The notes under the pieces were generated by a model. The model was not told the DNA's origin, did no database searches, and saw only the letters and a list, made by a program, of their open reading frames with translations. Position numbers and translations under genes: made by a program. From Bactrocera neohumeralis (lineage: Eukaryota > Arthropoda > Insecta > Diptera > Tephritidae): 64,000 nt of DNA. Position 1 is the first letter of the stretch; every line of letters starts with the position of its first letter. The stretch covers positions 65,845,528 to 65,909,527 of the forward strand of contig NC_065921.1 of NCBI RefSeq assembly GCF_024586455.1. The letters run 5' to 3'. Positions 9,062 through 19,914 of this stretch are shown here, in pieces.

Positions 9062-10821
9062 CAGAGGTGGGCGCGGGCCTGTATTTTGAGGCCCGGGCCC
9101 GCACGAAAACAAACTGTTTTTTGGGAGGCCCGGCCCGGCCGAACACGAATCTTTTCCACCATGGCCCGGGCCCGGCCCGGCCCGGCACGAAACTTATTTA
9201 CACATATAAGGAAATTTAAAAGACATGCAATTTATATATATGTATATAAGTCCACATTTATTAAGGTATATTGAATATTGTTATGTATTAAAAAAAACGA
9301 ACTAAGTCATATTTTTACTTAAAAATAAATTTTTTTCTAAATTTGTGCTTTTTAGCCTAGTGCGTTTTTCATTTAAAACATGGCCCGATGTTGAAAAAAG
9401 CCTTTCGCTCGTAGACGAACTGGCTGGAATAGCCAGAATGGTCCGAGCTAATTTGGGAAGGTATTTTAAGTCCCTGGCATTTTTCCAGAATTCTAAAATA
9501 TGTGTGCCATGAGCTACTGGAATGGTCAAGTATTTGTCAAGCTCTATGTCGATAGCGTTTTTCTCAACTTTTCGTTTTTTTACATAACTTAAGTCTGAAA
9601 ATTCATCAAACATTCCATTTTCGGAATTATTTGGGCTTATTTTATTAGTTATGTCATCAAAGCTACTATTTTCATGATCTCCTATAAATTCGGAGAGCAT
9701 TGCTTTTACCGTAGCTAACACATTTTCTCTTTTTTCCTCTGAGAGGAAATTCATCTCTTTATAAGGAGGGTTCAAGAAATCGCTGCGTGTAGTCGTCACT
9801 CCACATGTCGGTCGTGTATGCCAGTTGTTGGTCTTTCAAACTTATGATAAGTTGAGTCTTCAACGTTTCGTACTCTTTCTCCATGATGGTAGTGCTTAAC
9901 ACTTTACGGGATATAACCAAATCATCGAAAGACTGACTTCCAAATTCTGCTCCTATGTTGAGAAGCGCTTGGCTATATTCACGGAAGCCGCTACCTACCA
10001 ATTCACAAAAAAAAGAGTCAATCAATGAATGCAATGTGAATAGAACTTACCTTCGGTAATATTGCAAGGGTGCAAGTCTTTTGCAACTAAGGCTAGCTGC
10101 TTTCGAGCAAACGAATCCCGAAATCGCGTCGAAACAACTTTTTTGGCAAACATGTCCAATTTGGGCTGTGACTTAAGCGCATCTTGTTGAGACATGCACT
10201 TATGGCGGCTGAGGGTGCCCGTGCCTTGTTTTGAATTATACCAGCACATGCTTAGCAGCCGGCAGCACACAAAATCGACATTATTGCCATTATAATTAAC
10301 GCAATCGAACAGCTTCCACACGTCACTCCTGCCCTTTTCATTTTGTATTAGCTTTACACATTCACTTTTTTTATTCACAGCGTCCTGAATGGTTTGTCGC
10401 GACATATTTTATATTTCAAAGTTTATGAATTTCACAATAGGACGCCAATTTTGAATTAGTGGTGTGCAAACAAGTAAAATATTGTATAACCAAATCGATA
10501 GTAGTATCGATAATGGCGCATCTCTACAGGATAGAATTTATAGAATACTAGCTGCATTGCGTTGCACCGTAAGCAAATAAAATGCGATAAATGGCGGTTC
10601 TAATTCGAGAATAAAAAAAAAGAACGCGATCAAATCAAATTTGTTTTCAGACCTATTTCGGGCTTTTGTGGGCCTATTTCGGGTTTTTACGGGCCGGGCC
10701 TTTTTGCTAAGGCCCGGGCCCGGACGAAGCCCGCACGAATTTTAATTTTAGGGCCCGGGCCCGCTCCGGGCCTGTGTAAGCCCGCGGACCACGAAAAAAG
10801 CCCGGCCCGTGCCCACCTCTA
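9062..10821 (-). mobile_element. internally deleted hAT transposon
   Basis: The ends are CAGAGGTGGGCGCGGGCC (9062) and the inverted GTGCCCACCTCTA (to 10821). CTGTTTAG is duplicated exactly on both sides (9054-9061, 10822-10829), the 8-bp target duplication of hAT elements. Both subterminal regions are strikingly GC-rich, with repeated GGCCCGGGCCCG tracts (9070-9190; 10670-10810). The coding part lacks the central catalytic domain, so the element is non-autonomous. Confidence 0.9.
9302..10405 (-). pseudogene. hAT transposase: BED finger and dimerisation domain, core deleted
   Basis: The N-terminus (10022-10405, MSRQTIQDAVNKKSECVKLI) contains a BED finger with SKQGTGTLSRHKC; small indels near 10250 destroy its second Cys, which the duplicate at 17330 keeps. 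A 56-nt intron at 9995-10050 joins in frame to SGFREYSQALLNIGAEFG. After TTDMWSDDYTQR, the usual start of the catalytic region, the frame jumps near 9785 to FLNPPYKEMNF. It ends with the hAT C-terminal dimerisation domain (PKLARTILAIPASSSTSERL, about 9420). Roughly the whole RNase-H-like catalytic core with its insertion domain is absent. Confidence 0.8.
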
Positions 10822-10940
10822 CTGTTTAGTTAAAATATCTTGAGATATAAGTAATTGGTTTATTTTTGCCAATTTCTCCTTGATTTTTATAAATAAACTC
10901 CAACCAGCTTGATTCCACTTTAAGTAAAAATATACTACTT
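10822..10940 (-). pseudogene. gypsy RNase H fragment, upstream half
   Basis: The minus strand reads SSWLEFIYKNQGEIGKNKPI followed by TYISRYFN, the start of gypsy RNase H (HPI-x-Y-x-SR-x-LN block). It is interrupted at the hAT target site and continues at 9061. A stop follows RYFN. The copy at 17849-17965 is nearly identical. Confidence 0.7.
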
Positions 10941-11084
10941 ATCTTGTTATTATTAATATTTTTATTGTTGATACAACTGCACGCACTCGTCGTCTACAAG
11001 CAAGTATGTAAGTAAAGTTTTATCTATGGCAAAGTGTCTGGGTACACATGTGCATAAAAAGTAATTTTGAACAAAAGCTCGTAG

Positions 11085-11123
11085 TCAGAGAGAGAGAGAG
11101 AACAAAGAGAGAGAGAGAGAGAG
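11085..11123. repeat. (AG)n microsatellite
   Basis: Two AG runs separated by ACAA lie between the RT and RNase H remnants of the old pol; the duplicated copy at 18112-18151 has different run lengths. Confidence 0.9.
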
Positions 11124-11143
11124 CTTTTTTTTCTTTCCAAGAT

Positions 11144-11347
11144 CTATATTGAATATGTGTATCCATGTGACTTTTGTATTTCCAACAAAATTTGTTTGGG
11201 ATCGGGCAGGAATCCATCCTGTGTAGCAAGATAACCCAAAGATTGCACATGTGTTTGGAGAAATTTTGATTTTTCATAGTTCACTTTTAATCCCGAATTG
11301 TGGAGCAATGCAAATACATCGTCTAAATTTTTTAAATATTCTTCTTT
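11144..11347 (-). pseudogene. gypsy reverse transcriptase fragment
   Basis: The minus strand is open from about 11347 with LKNLDDVFALLHNSGLKVN, then EKSKFLQTHVQSLGYLATQ and DGFLPDPKQI, ending at TAG 11144-11146. This is the region just after the catalytic Y-x-DD block in gypsy-type RT; the catalytic block itself is not present. With 10822-10940, 8905-9061 and 7889-8065 it makes one ordered pol remnant. Confidence 0.75.
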
Positions 11348-11519
11348 ATCCTTACCTACACTAGTTTTTATTTATTTTGTCTCTAAAACTTCAGTTCGCA
11401 ATAACGGCGTGATTGCTGACAGTGCTAACGTAAATGTGATAAAAACTGAAAGAGGAGGCTCTCCAAATAAGGAATATATATAAATAATGTGGCTAAGACT
11501 TATAATTTTTTGTATACAA

Positions 11520-11872
11520 ATTAATTCAAAATGCCACTTTTGTTTTTATTGACTTTATTACGAGTATTCGAAAATTATTCTAATTATAAACTACCCTCAA
11601 GCTACCTGTTGCTGTTGCTGCCGCCGTTGCTGCGTAGCAGTTGTGGTGTTGCGAGCTGGTGTTTGCAGGCGTGAGATCGAATACATATGTGCCGATGGTA
11701 TTGGCAGACGTGAGAACGTATAATTGCTGACTCAGTCCACACGCAACTTTTGGATGCAACTTAAAACCTGTTATTTCCGTTCATGATTCTGAGTGCGCTA
11801 CTTGTTGCTGACTCAGGCCACGCGCAATATTTTGGTGCTCCTTCAATTACATTTTTGCGTCGCGTGATAACT
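11520..11872 (-). repeat. 3' LTR of gypsy-F (copy 1)
   Basis: Runs from the ATTAATTC end that also abuts the primer site at 13312 to a GATAACT end (minus strand AGTTATC), next to a purine tract. The env frame ends inside it at 11847, as in errantiviruses. The U3 part contains a CTG-rich run (11608-11640) and differs strongly from the U3 beyond the 5' copy at 13312. Confidence 0.7.
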
Positions 11873-12888
11873 CCTCCCCTCCTAAGTGAGGGACGTCCTC
11901 GGACCTTTCTCTTGACACCTGAGTGATGTTTTCTACTACTCTTACTATTGCAGCCTGTCGCTTCAGCTTTTTATAGAATGTTATTATGGAAAAAAGTACG
12001 GCGATAATTATTATTACCATGAGAATTATTGACGTCGTTGTCAATCCTTTTTCATACCCATCGGTTAGCTGTTCCATCAGCTGGCGATTTACCAGCGCCC
12101 GGTGCCGTAAGTAAGGTAAGCTCATTATGTTATCGTGTCCAGTTATATTTATCTGAGTCGTGTAACGTTCATGATTCGCATCGACTTCCTGAGCGAGTGC
12201 CAGGGCGGATGGCAAGTCACTAGGTTGCGATGCGAAGAGAATATCGCAAAGGGGCTTCCTTAACCCAGAAATGAACACTCTAAGAGCGTTGGCCCTATAT
12301 TTCTCGTTAATTGCGCCTGCAATACTTTCTTCATGAGACATTTTGGTTTTATTAGCAAGTAAGGAGAGTTTTTTCTCAACCTCATCATAAAATTCGAGCA
12401 CTGTGGCGTTAAAATTTAAGACAGTGTTAAAAGATAGTGCTAAACGACGATAAAAGGGCATCGGCAGCGCCTCGAATTTCATTTCTTATAATGGTAACGG
12501 CTTGGTAGTGCCGTGAGCTACCATTGTAGTTCTTAAAAATCTCATATGCGTTTTGTGCCGCCTCACGCCAGGACACATAACCTTCGGTTTGACCGGAAAA
12601 TTCGGGTAGAGACCTTACAACGTCCAGCGATTCTTCGCAGGTTCTACCCGCTACTATCTTAATTTTTTCGTAAGTCGTTATAGTGGGTTTTTGGGATACG
12701 TTATCAATTTGGTCCTGCATGACCTTAAGCCTATTCTCAAACTCCCGCCTCTGCACCCCTAAAGCAGCAGTGACCGCCGCGCATGTGTAAGCTGGGTTTC
12801 GTTCTTCTTCTGATAATTTAATATTTTCAAAGCTAGAGACTAAGTCAATTAAGTTGACGGTTGGCCTATTCATATAAAGTGTAACCAA
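11847..12888 (-). pseudogene. gypsy-F gag joined directly to the end of env (copy 1)
   Basis: The 5' part (12427-12888) is a gypsy-type gag: a coiled N-terminus, then EFSGQTEGYVSWREAAQNAY. A frameshift near 12460 moves to a second frame carrying VLEFYDEVEKKLSLL, a late gag block. After about 12170 that frame becomes envelope-like without a break: NIMSLPYLRHRAL, a hydrophobic span (IILMVIIIIAVLFSIITF, about 11980-12030) and a basic cytoplasmic tail that ends in the LTR. Protease, RT, RNase H, integrase and the outer part of env are all missing, so an internal deletion joined gag to the env membrane anchor. It is an inactive insect retrovirus derivative; whether the fused frame is expressed is unknown. 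A near-identical copy is at 18873-19914. Confidence 0.75.
11873..11884 (-). promoter_or_regulatory. polypurine tract of gypsy-F
   Basis: Minus-strand AGGAGGGGAGG lies directly before the LTR, the usual plus-strand priming site of reverse transcription. Confidence 0.7.
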
Positions 12889-13292
12889 TACTCTTCACTA
12901 TTCCTCAATTAATCATTGAAAAAGTTATTACTATTTTCACAAAATAAATACCGGGTGCACCGTAAACTATTAGAGTTTAAATTTCACTTCCTTAATATAT
13001 TTTATTTTTTAACAAGAGGTACCCTCAATGTTTAGATCTTTGATTCTAAAATTGAAATTCGAGTTTCTCAACTTACATTAAATTCATGATTGCCGGCTGC
13101 TTCGATCTTCCTCCTGTCCTGATCCGCCAATGGAATAGCTGCTGCTCGTTTACGATAGCTGGTTGATTGCAGTTGCTGGCTGGTCCTTGATTCGATCGAC
13201 TTTCAGCGGCATAATACTGATTGTTTGTGGCAGCTGGTTGATTGTAGTTGCTCGTTTTTAACCGACACCGACAAACTACTTTGCTTAAACAC
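12889..13292 (-). other. gypsy-F leader
   Basis: Non-coding leader between primer site and gag. A short open frame (13073-13312) with repeated NYNQPA/NCNQPA phrases reflects a tandem sequence motif (GGTTGATTG around 13155-13250) more than a protein. Confidence 0.5.
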
Positions 13293-13311
13293 TGCCCCAC
13301 GTTGGGCGCCA
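13293..13311 (-). promoter_or_regulatory. primer binding site of gypsy-F
   Basis: Minus-strand TGGCGCCCAACGTGGGGCA directly follows the LTR end. TGGCGCC is the 3' end complement of a tRNA, as in other gypsy-group elements. Confidence 0.8.
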
Positions 13312-13939
13312 ATTAATTCAAAATGCCAATTTTGTTTTTATTGACTTTATTACGAGTATTCGAGTGGAGCGCGTCCAGCTCGAAGAGCACCAAACATTAT
13401 ACTGAAAAATATTCTAATTATAAACTACCTTCCAGCTACTTCCCTACAAGAACACTGACAGTCAGCTGAACGTACATTTGACTGTCAGAGCTGAAAGAAA
13501 TTCAGTCAGCGCGCAGAACAAAGTTTCTATCATTTTCTTAAGGGCCTAGTGAAAAAACTGATGTAAACAAACGCATGCGTGTGAGCTTGCATCTCTCTTT
13601 AACACACTGGTATTCGGAATTAAATCAGTATATATCTCTACTGCTTACTCTCATGCTTTTTCTTGGTTCATTGCTGACCACAAATCTGTCAAAGCTGAAA
13701 ATTGTCAATAATGACTGAAAAGCTAACATAGCTGCAATTTGTCATTTATGACTGTAAATCTTTCAATGATGACACATTTTTTTTTGTTCAAATTAGTTTT
13801 ATCTTTATTCATTTATAATCTGAATATTAAAATAACATTTATGTCAAAAATTTTGTAAAAAATTAATATAACTCTATATAATAAAATTAATTACATCAGA
13901 ATTAAATTCGATATCTTATAAAATTTCTTTTTAAATCTA
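13312..13939 (-). repeat. 5' LTR of gypsy-F and flank, TGACA-rich
   Basis: Begins with the same ATTAATTCAAAATGCC end as 11520. Its outer border is unclear, because I find no AGTTA-type start. From 13462 to 13790 the motifs TGACAGTCA, ACTGTCAG and TTGTCAATAATGAC recur in both orientations. The same motif family recurs at 22017-22160. Confidence 0.55.
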
Positions 13940-14383
13940 GCTTGATGAGGTAAATAATATTTACCTCTTTGTTTGTCATCAACTTTTCTCATATGGCCAA
14001 GGTCTATATATTCTTTGATGAATTTGCTGTATTCTTCTTTGAGTTTACTGTTGCTCTTGAATCTGTTTTCCATTGATATTAGACGCGCTACTTGCCTTCT
14101 TACGTGATTCTCCTAATTCTTTATCTTTTTTGAATGGAATTTCCACAATAAATCTGCCATCTGCATCTCTTTTGGTAGTTTCTTCGTACTGCTTCAAGGT
14201 GGTGTCATCTTCTTGTACATCATCATCAGTTGATATGTCTTCGATTTCCCAAAATCGTTCCAAATTAGTTACCGCTGTCGTTATTTTGCCAGTAACTTTT
14301 GCTTTAACTATGCCAGATAATATCCAGCCGAATTTCGTCGCTTGACCAAGAACACCGTGATCTTTTTTTAATTCCGTTTTCAA
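13940..14383 (-). pseudogene. BEL/Pao pol start, frameshifted
   Basis: Continues the protease frame after a frameshift in a 7-A run near 14383. DHGVLGQATKFGWILSG and LERFWEIEDI are the conserved BEL phrases between protease and RT. A second frameshift near 14050 leads to EYSKFIKEYIDLGHMRKV and YYLPHQA, the last sequence before RT. The element breaks off there. Confidence 0.75.
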
Positions 14384-16277
14384 TTATACTGCTGAATATA
14401 TCTCCTCCAATTATCATATCAATTCTGTCTGATTTGTTGAATAACGGATCAGCAAGAGTATAATTTTCCCAAATTTTAAAGTTGTAATTAAATGAGATAT
14501 CCGGTTGTGCACTGGTTAGAACTGGTAAAACTACGGCATTTACCTTTTCTTTGTAGTTACTTAAAAATCTTGGTTTAATTTCAACTTGAATTGTAGCTTT
14601 TGATTCACCAACTACAGCGTCACTTAAACCATATAGTTTTGTTTTTGTTTTCATCCTCGGCAGTTTTAATATCTGTGCTGCTTCTTCGGATATTGTGGTT
14701 ATTTGTGATCCTTGATCTATAAGTGCGCGTAGCAATATATATTCTCCACTTGCTGTCTTTGCTCTTATTTGAGCTGTAGCTAGTATAACAGCTTTTAAGC
14801 TATTTGTTGTGGACATAACTTTTTTGCTCTCTTCGGATTCAACATGTAGGGTGTCATGATGATTTCGAGAACATTTCGTACACTTGATGTTGCTGTTGCA
14901 AATTTCTCCCCAATTATGATTTAGGCACCTGTAACAGATTTTGTTGTCTTTTACATATTTACGTCTATCATCAATGGTTATGCTTTTGAATCTTCTGCAT
15001 TGCTGTAAAGTGTGACCTACAATTTTACAATAGGAACACATCTGCTTGATTGGCTGTCTTGTATTATTGAAGGTATTATTGACTTTGAACATATGTTGTT
15101 TACGATTTTTATTAAGATGTTCTTTATCAGCCACTGCTTTCAATGTTTGAAAATGTTGATCGAAAAAATCTCTGATGTCCGATAATTGTTGAATTTCTCT
15201 CGTCTTTTTAACTGTTTGCTCATATAACTTCAGTCCTTCTTTGTCTAACTTCCGGACAATTACACGCGCAATAAATGGATCAGCTTGTTCAATGCTTATT
15301 CCCAGTGACTCTATAGCATTAAGACACTCATTTGTTGTATCTAATAGTTGTCTCACGCTTTCAGCATTGTCACTATTTATATTTGGTTGATCCATTATTC
15401 TATCCCACTGTGTTGTGAACAGAATTCTTTGGTTGTCATACCTTTGTTTTAGCAGACTCCATGCAGCTTCATAATTTCTTGTTGAAATTTGTAGGTGCTG
15501 AATTAATCGCGCAGCTTCGCCTTTTAAGCAGAGACGAAGACGCAGCATTTTCTCTGCGCTTGGCAACTGCTCGTTATTGTGTACCATTTCTTGGAACACG
15601 TTATAAAAATTTGCCCATTCTTTAATATCGCCATAGAATATTGGAATTTTTAATTTTTCCAAATCCAAATTAGGGCGATAAGAAATTTGAGGCTCTTCTT
15701 TTTTTAATTTCCTTTTTAAATTCTGAAGATCTTCGTAATATTCGTCACATATTTTTTCGAATATGTCTTCAATTTCAACATTAAAATCTAATTTGCTTTT
15801 TAGATTTTGGATGTCATTGAATAAGCAGTCTAAGCCTTTTATTTGATCGTTGTCAATCGTTAGTTCCATGCTTAGATCTTCCATTTTTCTTCTGAGGTTT
15901 TCAATTTTCCTCATGAATATGGAAGTTTTTTGATCTGGATTAGTGCATCGTATTTGAACTGTTTCAATTTGCCGATCAAATTCGACTAGAGGCTTATCTT
16001 TTAAAATGCTCATCTTTAATGCATTGATTGCCTCTTCGATTTTAATCATAGTGTTATTGTATTCATTCTTCTTGAAGTAATCTTCTTCTCCTATGCCATC
16101 TGCCATTAACTTTTCGTGGTTGGTATCGAATTCTTTTTGGTACTTTTCAAGAATTTTAATGTTTTCTTCAATTTTTGCTTTCTTTAATGCCTTTCCTGAA
16201 ATAGTGTTGGATGTGGACAACACTTTTTCGGCTAAATCTGCCTGGGCATCCAGAATTTTCTTTCTGTTTATACCCAT
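14304..16277 (-). pseudogene. BEL/Pao gag-protease polyprotein (truncated)
   Basis: A 657-codon open frame starts MGINRKKILDAQADLAEKV. The N-terminal ~200 residues are coiled-coil-like. A DUF1759 gag domain follows (about residues 210-370; IPIFYGDIKEWANFYNVF). Next come zinc knuckles (CSYCKIVGHTLQQC and CYRCLNHNWGEIC) and a DUF1758 aspartic protease, with active site ALIDQGSQITT; the Asp is present and the usual DTGS/DSGS reads DQGS, as in BEL elements. The frame is lost just before the RT. In BEL/Pao the polyprotein forms cytoplasmic particles and is cut by its protease. No function is likely here because pol is missing. Confidence 0.85.
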
Positions 16278-16455
16278 TTCGAGAATTTTTTCGCAAAACT
16301 TCTCCTATTTATTGATGAACTGCTTGCTTTTCTCCAAAGAAATCGTTGGAGGTGACCTTGCTGTGCCTCGACTCACAGCCGCTGAATATTTTTTAGATAG
16401 CAGTTAGATCACTGCGTTTAGTCTCTGCTAAAACGGCTTATGCGATCGGTTTTAA

Positions 16456-16578
16456 TGCGGGAATATACACCCGTCTTACATATATTTTTATTTTGTCAAT
16501 ATGCGGGAATATACACCCGTCTTACAATTATTATTTTTATTTTGTCAATATGCGGGAATATACACCCGTCTTACAATT
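16456..16578. repeat. tandem repeats in the BEL leader
   Basis: Three units of 46-49 nt begin TGCGGGAATATACACCCGTC at 16456, 16502 and 16551, between LTR and gag. Each unit holds the small inverted pair GCGGG...CCCGT. Confidence 0.9.
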
Positions 16579-16649
16579 TAATTTTGCCTGTATTTGTATT
16601 AATAACAGGGCTTCTTTAATTTTGGCTGAGCTCTTTTTTTTTTTAGGCT

Positions 16650-17189
16650 CGATTGGACCAAATATATATTAATAAAGGTTAAGCGTTTTGCTTCACTTAT
16701 TCCTTACCTCGGGTGGGGGGCAATAAATGATAGCTAACGGCTCCTTTATTTGAAATATTTCCTTTTAATTCTTCTTTTACCCCTTACCACTGGTGGGGGA
16801 AGTAAAATTTGTAAATAAAAGGAATGTTTTCGATTGAGATTTTCTTTCAAATCTGATCTTTATTTCGTATTTTTCTTGCTTATATACAATTTGTAAAACT
16901 ATCTTATCTATCTAAATATATGCGTATGTGTGTATATTATATGTATTGCAGCATATTGTTTATTGCTGCTTGACATGGGGTTGTTTTGATACATATGTGT
17001 GTGTATGATAATCTTATCTCTTCTCTAAATTTATGACATGTGTCCCTATGCATTTTTGTTTTTATTGCATGCGCATTGCATGTAAATGCATTATGTATGT
17101 ACATATATATGTTTATTAATATATAAATAGATATTTGTATTCAGTAGAATTTCGGCTTTGCTGATAAATAAGCATGTTCAATGATATTT
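16650..17189 (-). repeat. BEL/Pao 5' LTR
   Basis: Minus-strand start TGTTCAAATATCATTGAACA at 17189. AATAAA occurs near the inner end (16668 region), which I place only approximately. Related LTR pieces occur at 43389-43451, 51271-51446 and 53696-53815. Confidence 0.6.
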
Positions 17190-17190
17190 G

Positions 17191-17472
17191 AACAGCAACT
17201 AAGGCTAGCTGCTTTCGAGCAAACGAATCCCGAAATCGCGTCGCATCTTGTTGAGACATGCACTTATGGCGGCTGAGGGTGCCCGTGCCTTGTTTTGAAT
17301 TATACACTAGCACATGCTTACAGCTCCGGCAGCACACAAAATCGACATTATTGCCATTATAATTAACGCAATCGAACAGCTTCCACACGTCACTCCTGCC
17401 TTTTTCATTTTGTATTAGCTTTACACATTCACTTTTTTTATTCACAGCGTCCTGAATGGTTTGTCGCGACAT
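17191..17472 (-). pseudogene. hAT transposase N-terminus with intact BED finger
   Basis: Starts MSRQTIQDAVNKKSECVKLI. It keeps CCRSCKHVLVYNSKQGTGTL and SRHKC, the complete C-x2-C...H-x-C-type finger that copy 1 has lost. A 48-nt deletion removes the following helix, and the frame then runs into BEL LTR sequence. Confidence 0.75.
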
Positions 17473-17848
17473 ATTTTATATTTCAAAGTTTATGAATTTC
17501 ACAATAGGACGCCAATTTTGAATTAGTGGTGTGCAAACAAGTAAAATATTGTATAACCAAATCGATAGTAGTATCGATAATGGCGCATCTCGACAGGATA
17601 GAATTTATAGAATACTAGCTGCATTGCGTTGCACCGTAAGCAAATAAAATGCGATAAATGGCGGTTCTAATTCGAGAATAAAAAAAAAGAACGCGATCAA
17701 ATCAAATTTGTTTTCAGACCTATTTCGGGCTTTTGTGGGCCTATTTCGGGTTTTTACGAGCCGGGCCTTTTTGCTAAGGCCCGGGCCCGCTCCGGGCCTG
17801 TGTAAGCCCGCGGACCACGAAAAAAAGCCCGGCCCGTGCCCACCTCTA
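17191..17848 (-). mobile_element. hAT transposon 5' fragment (duplicate copy)
   Basis: Contains the right terminus (inverted GTGCCCACCTCTA) with CTGTTTAG outside at 17849-17856, and the N-terminal coding exon. The left part is missing because the BEL LTR starts at 17189. Confidence 0.85.
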
Positions 17849-18374
17849 CTGTTTAGTTAAAATATCTTGAGATATAAGTAATTGGTTTATTTTTGCCAAT
17901 TTCTCCTTGATTTTTATAAATAAACTCCAACCAGCCTGATTCCACTTTAAGTAAAAATATACTACTTATCTTGTTATTATTAATATTTTTATTGTTGATA
18001 CAACTGCACGCACTCGTCGTCTACAAGCAAGTATGTAAGTAAAGTTTTATCTATGGCAAAGTGTCTGGGTACACATGTGCATAAAAAGTAATTTTGAACA
18101 AAAGCTCGTAGTCAGAGAGAGAGAGAGAGAACAAAGAGAGAGAGAGAGAGCTTTTTTTCTTTCCAAGATCTATATTGAATATGTGTATCCATGTGACTTT
18201 TGTATTTCCAACAAAATTTGTTTGGGATCGGGCAGGAATCCATCCTGTGTAGCAAGATAACCCAAAGATTGCACATGTGTTTGGAGAAATTTTGATTTTT
18301 CATAGTTCACTTTTAATCCCGAATTGTGGAGCAATGCAAATACATCGTCTAAATTTTTTAAATATTCTTCTTTA
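17849..18374 (-). pseudogene. gypsy RT and RNase H fragments (duplicate copy)
   Basis: Nearly identical to 10822-11347. The RT part (18170-18374) carries the LKNLDDVFALLHNSG phrase and the RNase H part (17849-17965) the YISRYFN phrase, separated by the AG microsatellite. Confidence 0.75.
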
Positions 18375-18545
18375 TCCTTACCTACACTAGTTTTTATTTA
18401 TTTTGTCTCTAAAACTTCAGTTCGCAATGACGGCGTGATTGCTGACAGTGCTAACGTAAATGTGATAAAAACTGAAAGAGGAGGCTCTCCAAATAAGGAA
18501 TATATATAAATAATGTGGCTAAGACTTATAATTTTTTGTATACAA

Positions 18546-18898
18546 ATTAATTCAAAATGCCACTTTTGTTTTTATTGACTTTATTACGAGTATTCGAAAA
18601 TTATTCTAATTATAAACTACCCTCAAGCTACCTGTTGCTGTTGCTGCCGCCGTTGCTGCGTAGCAGTTGTGGTGTTGCGAGCTGGTGTTTGCAGGCGTGA
18701 GATCGAATACATATGTGCCGATGGTATTGGCAGACGTGAGAACGTATAATTGCTGACTCAGTCCTCACGGAACTTTTGGATGCAACTTAAAACCTGTTAT
18801 TTCCGTTCATGATTCTTAGTGCGCTACTTGTTGCTGACTCAGGCCACGCGCAATATTTTGGTGCTCCTTCAATTACATTTTTGCGTCGCGTGATAACT
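18546..18898 (-). repeat. 3' LTR of gypsy-F (copy 2)
   Basis: Same boundaries as 11520-11872, with a polypurine tract at 18899-18910 on its upstream side. Confidence 0.7.
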
Positions 18899-19914
18899 CC
18901 TCCCCTCCTAAGTGAGGGACGTCCTCGGACCTTTCTCTTGTCACCTGAGTGATGTTTTCTACTACTCTTACTATTGCAGCCTGTCGCTTCAGCTTTTTAT
19001 AGAATGTTATTATGGAAAAAAATACGGCGATAATTATTATTACCATGAGAATTATTGACGTCGTTGTCAATCCTTTTTCATACCCATCGGTTAGCTGTTC
19101 CATCAGCTGGCGATTTACCAGCGCCCGGTGCCGTAAGTAAGGTAAGCTCATTATGTTATCGTGTCCAGTTATATTTATCTGAGTCGTGTAACGTTCATGA
19201 TTCGCATCGACTTCCTGAGCGAGTGCCAGGGCGGATGGCAAGTCACTAGGTTACGATGCGAAGAGAATATTGCAAAGGGGCTTCCTTAACCCAGAAATGA
19301 ACACTCTAAGAGCGTTGGCCCTATATTTCTCGTTAATTGCGCCTGCAATACTTTCTTCATGAGACATTTTGGTTTTATTAGCAAGTAAGGAGAGTTTTTT
19401 CTCAACCTCATCATAAAATTCGAGCACTGTGGCGTTAAAATTTAAGACAGTGTTAAAAGACAGTGCTAAACGACGATAAAAGGGCATCGGCAGCGCCTCG
19501 AATTTTATTTCTTATAATGGTAACGGCTTGGTAGTGCCGTGAGCTACCATCGTAGTCCTTAAAAATCTCATATGCGTTTTGTGCCGCCTCACGCCAGGAC
19601 ACATAACCTTCGGTTTGACCGGAAAATTCGGGTAGAGACCTTACAACGTCCAGCGATTCTTCGCAGGTTCTACCCGCTACTATCTTAATTTTTTCGTAAG
19701 TCGTTATAGTGGGTTTTTGGGATACGTTATCAATTTGGTCCTGCATGACCTTAAGCCTATTCTCAAACTCCCGCCTCTGCACCCCTAAAGCAGCAGTGAC
19801 CGCCGCGCATGTGTAAGCTGGGTTTCGTTCTTCTTCTGATAATTTAATATTTTCAAAGCTAGAGACTAAGTCAATTAAGTTGACGGTTGGCCTATTCATA
19901 TAAAGTGTAACCAA
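18873..19914 (-). pseudogene. gypsy-F gag joined to env (copy 2)
   Basis: Same arrangement as 11847-12888: gag N-terminus (19453-19914), frameshift, gag C-terminal block, then the env membrane anchor (about 19005-19060) and tail ending in the LTR. A CAA-to-TAA change at about 19251 adds a stop that copy 1 does not have, just before the gag-env junction, so the fused frame is open only in copy 1. Confidence 0.75.

Larger units (their letters stand above)
10078..13939. repeat. segmental duplication, copy 1
   Basis: From the middle of the hAT element to the TGACA-rich flank this 3.8-kb stretch recurs in the same order and orientation at 17191-20968. The two differ by a few substitutions, microsatellite length and several short indels (a 48-nt and a 41-nt deletion in copy 2). 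Confidence 0.9.
13940..17189 (-). mobile_element. BEL/Pao retrotransposon, truncated before RT
   Basis: Order on the minus strand: 5' LTR (about 16650-17189), leader with tandem repeats, gag with zinc knuckles, protease, and the first residues before RT. It stops at 13940, exactly where the duplicated flank begins. RT, RNase H, integrase and 3' LTR are missing. The 5' LTR starts exactly at the start of duplication copy 2. Confidence 0.8.

Noticed and set aside
11085..11123. AG microsatellite as a polypurine tract
   Set aside because: No LTR start adjoins it and it lies inside the old pol remnant.
13073..13312. 79-codon frame in the gypsy-F leader as a small protein
   Set aside because: It starts inside the primer binding site, and its repeats are DNA tandem repeats; it is duplicated only as part of the segment.
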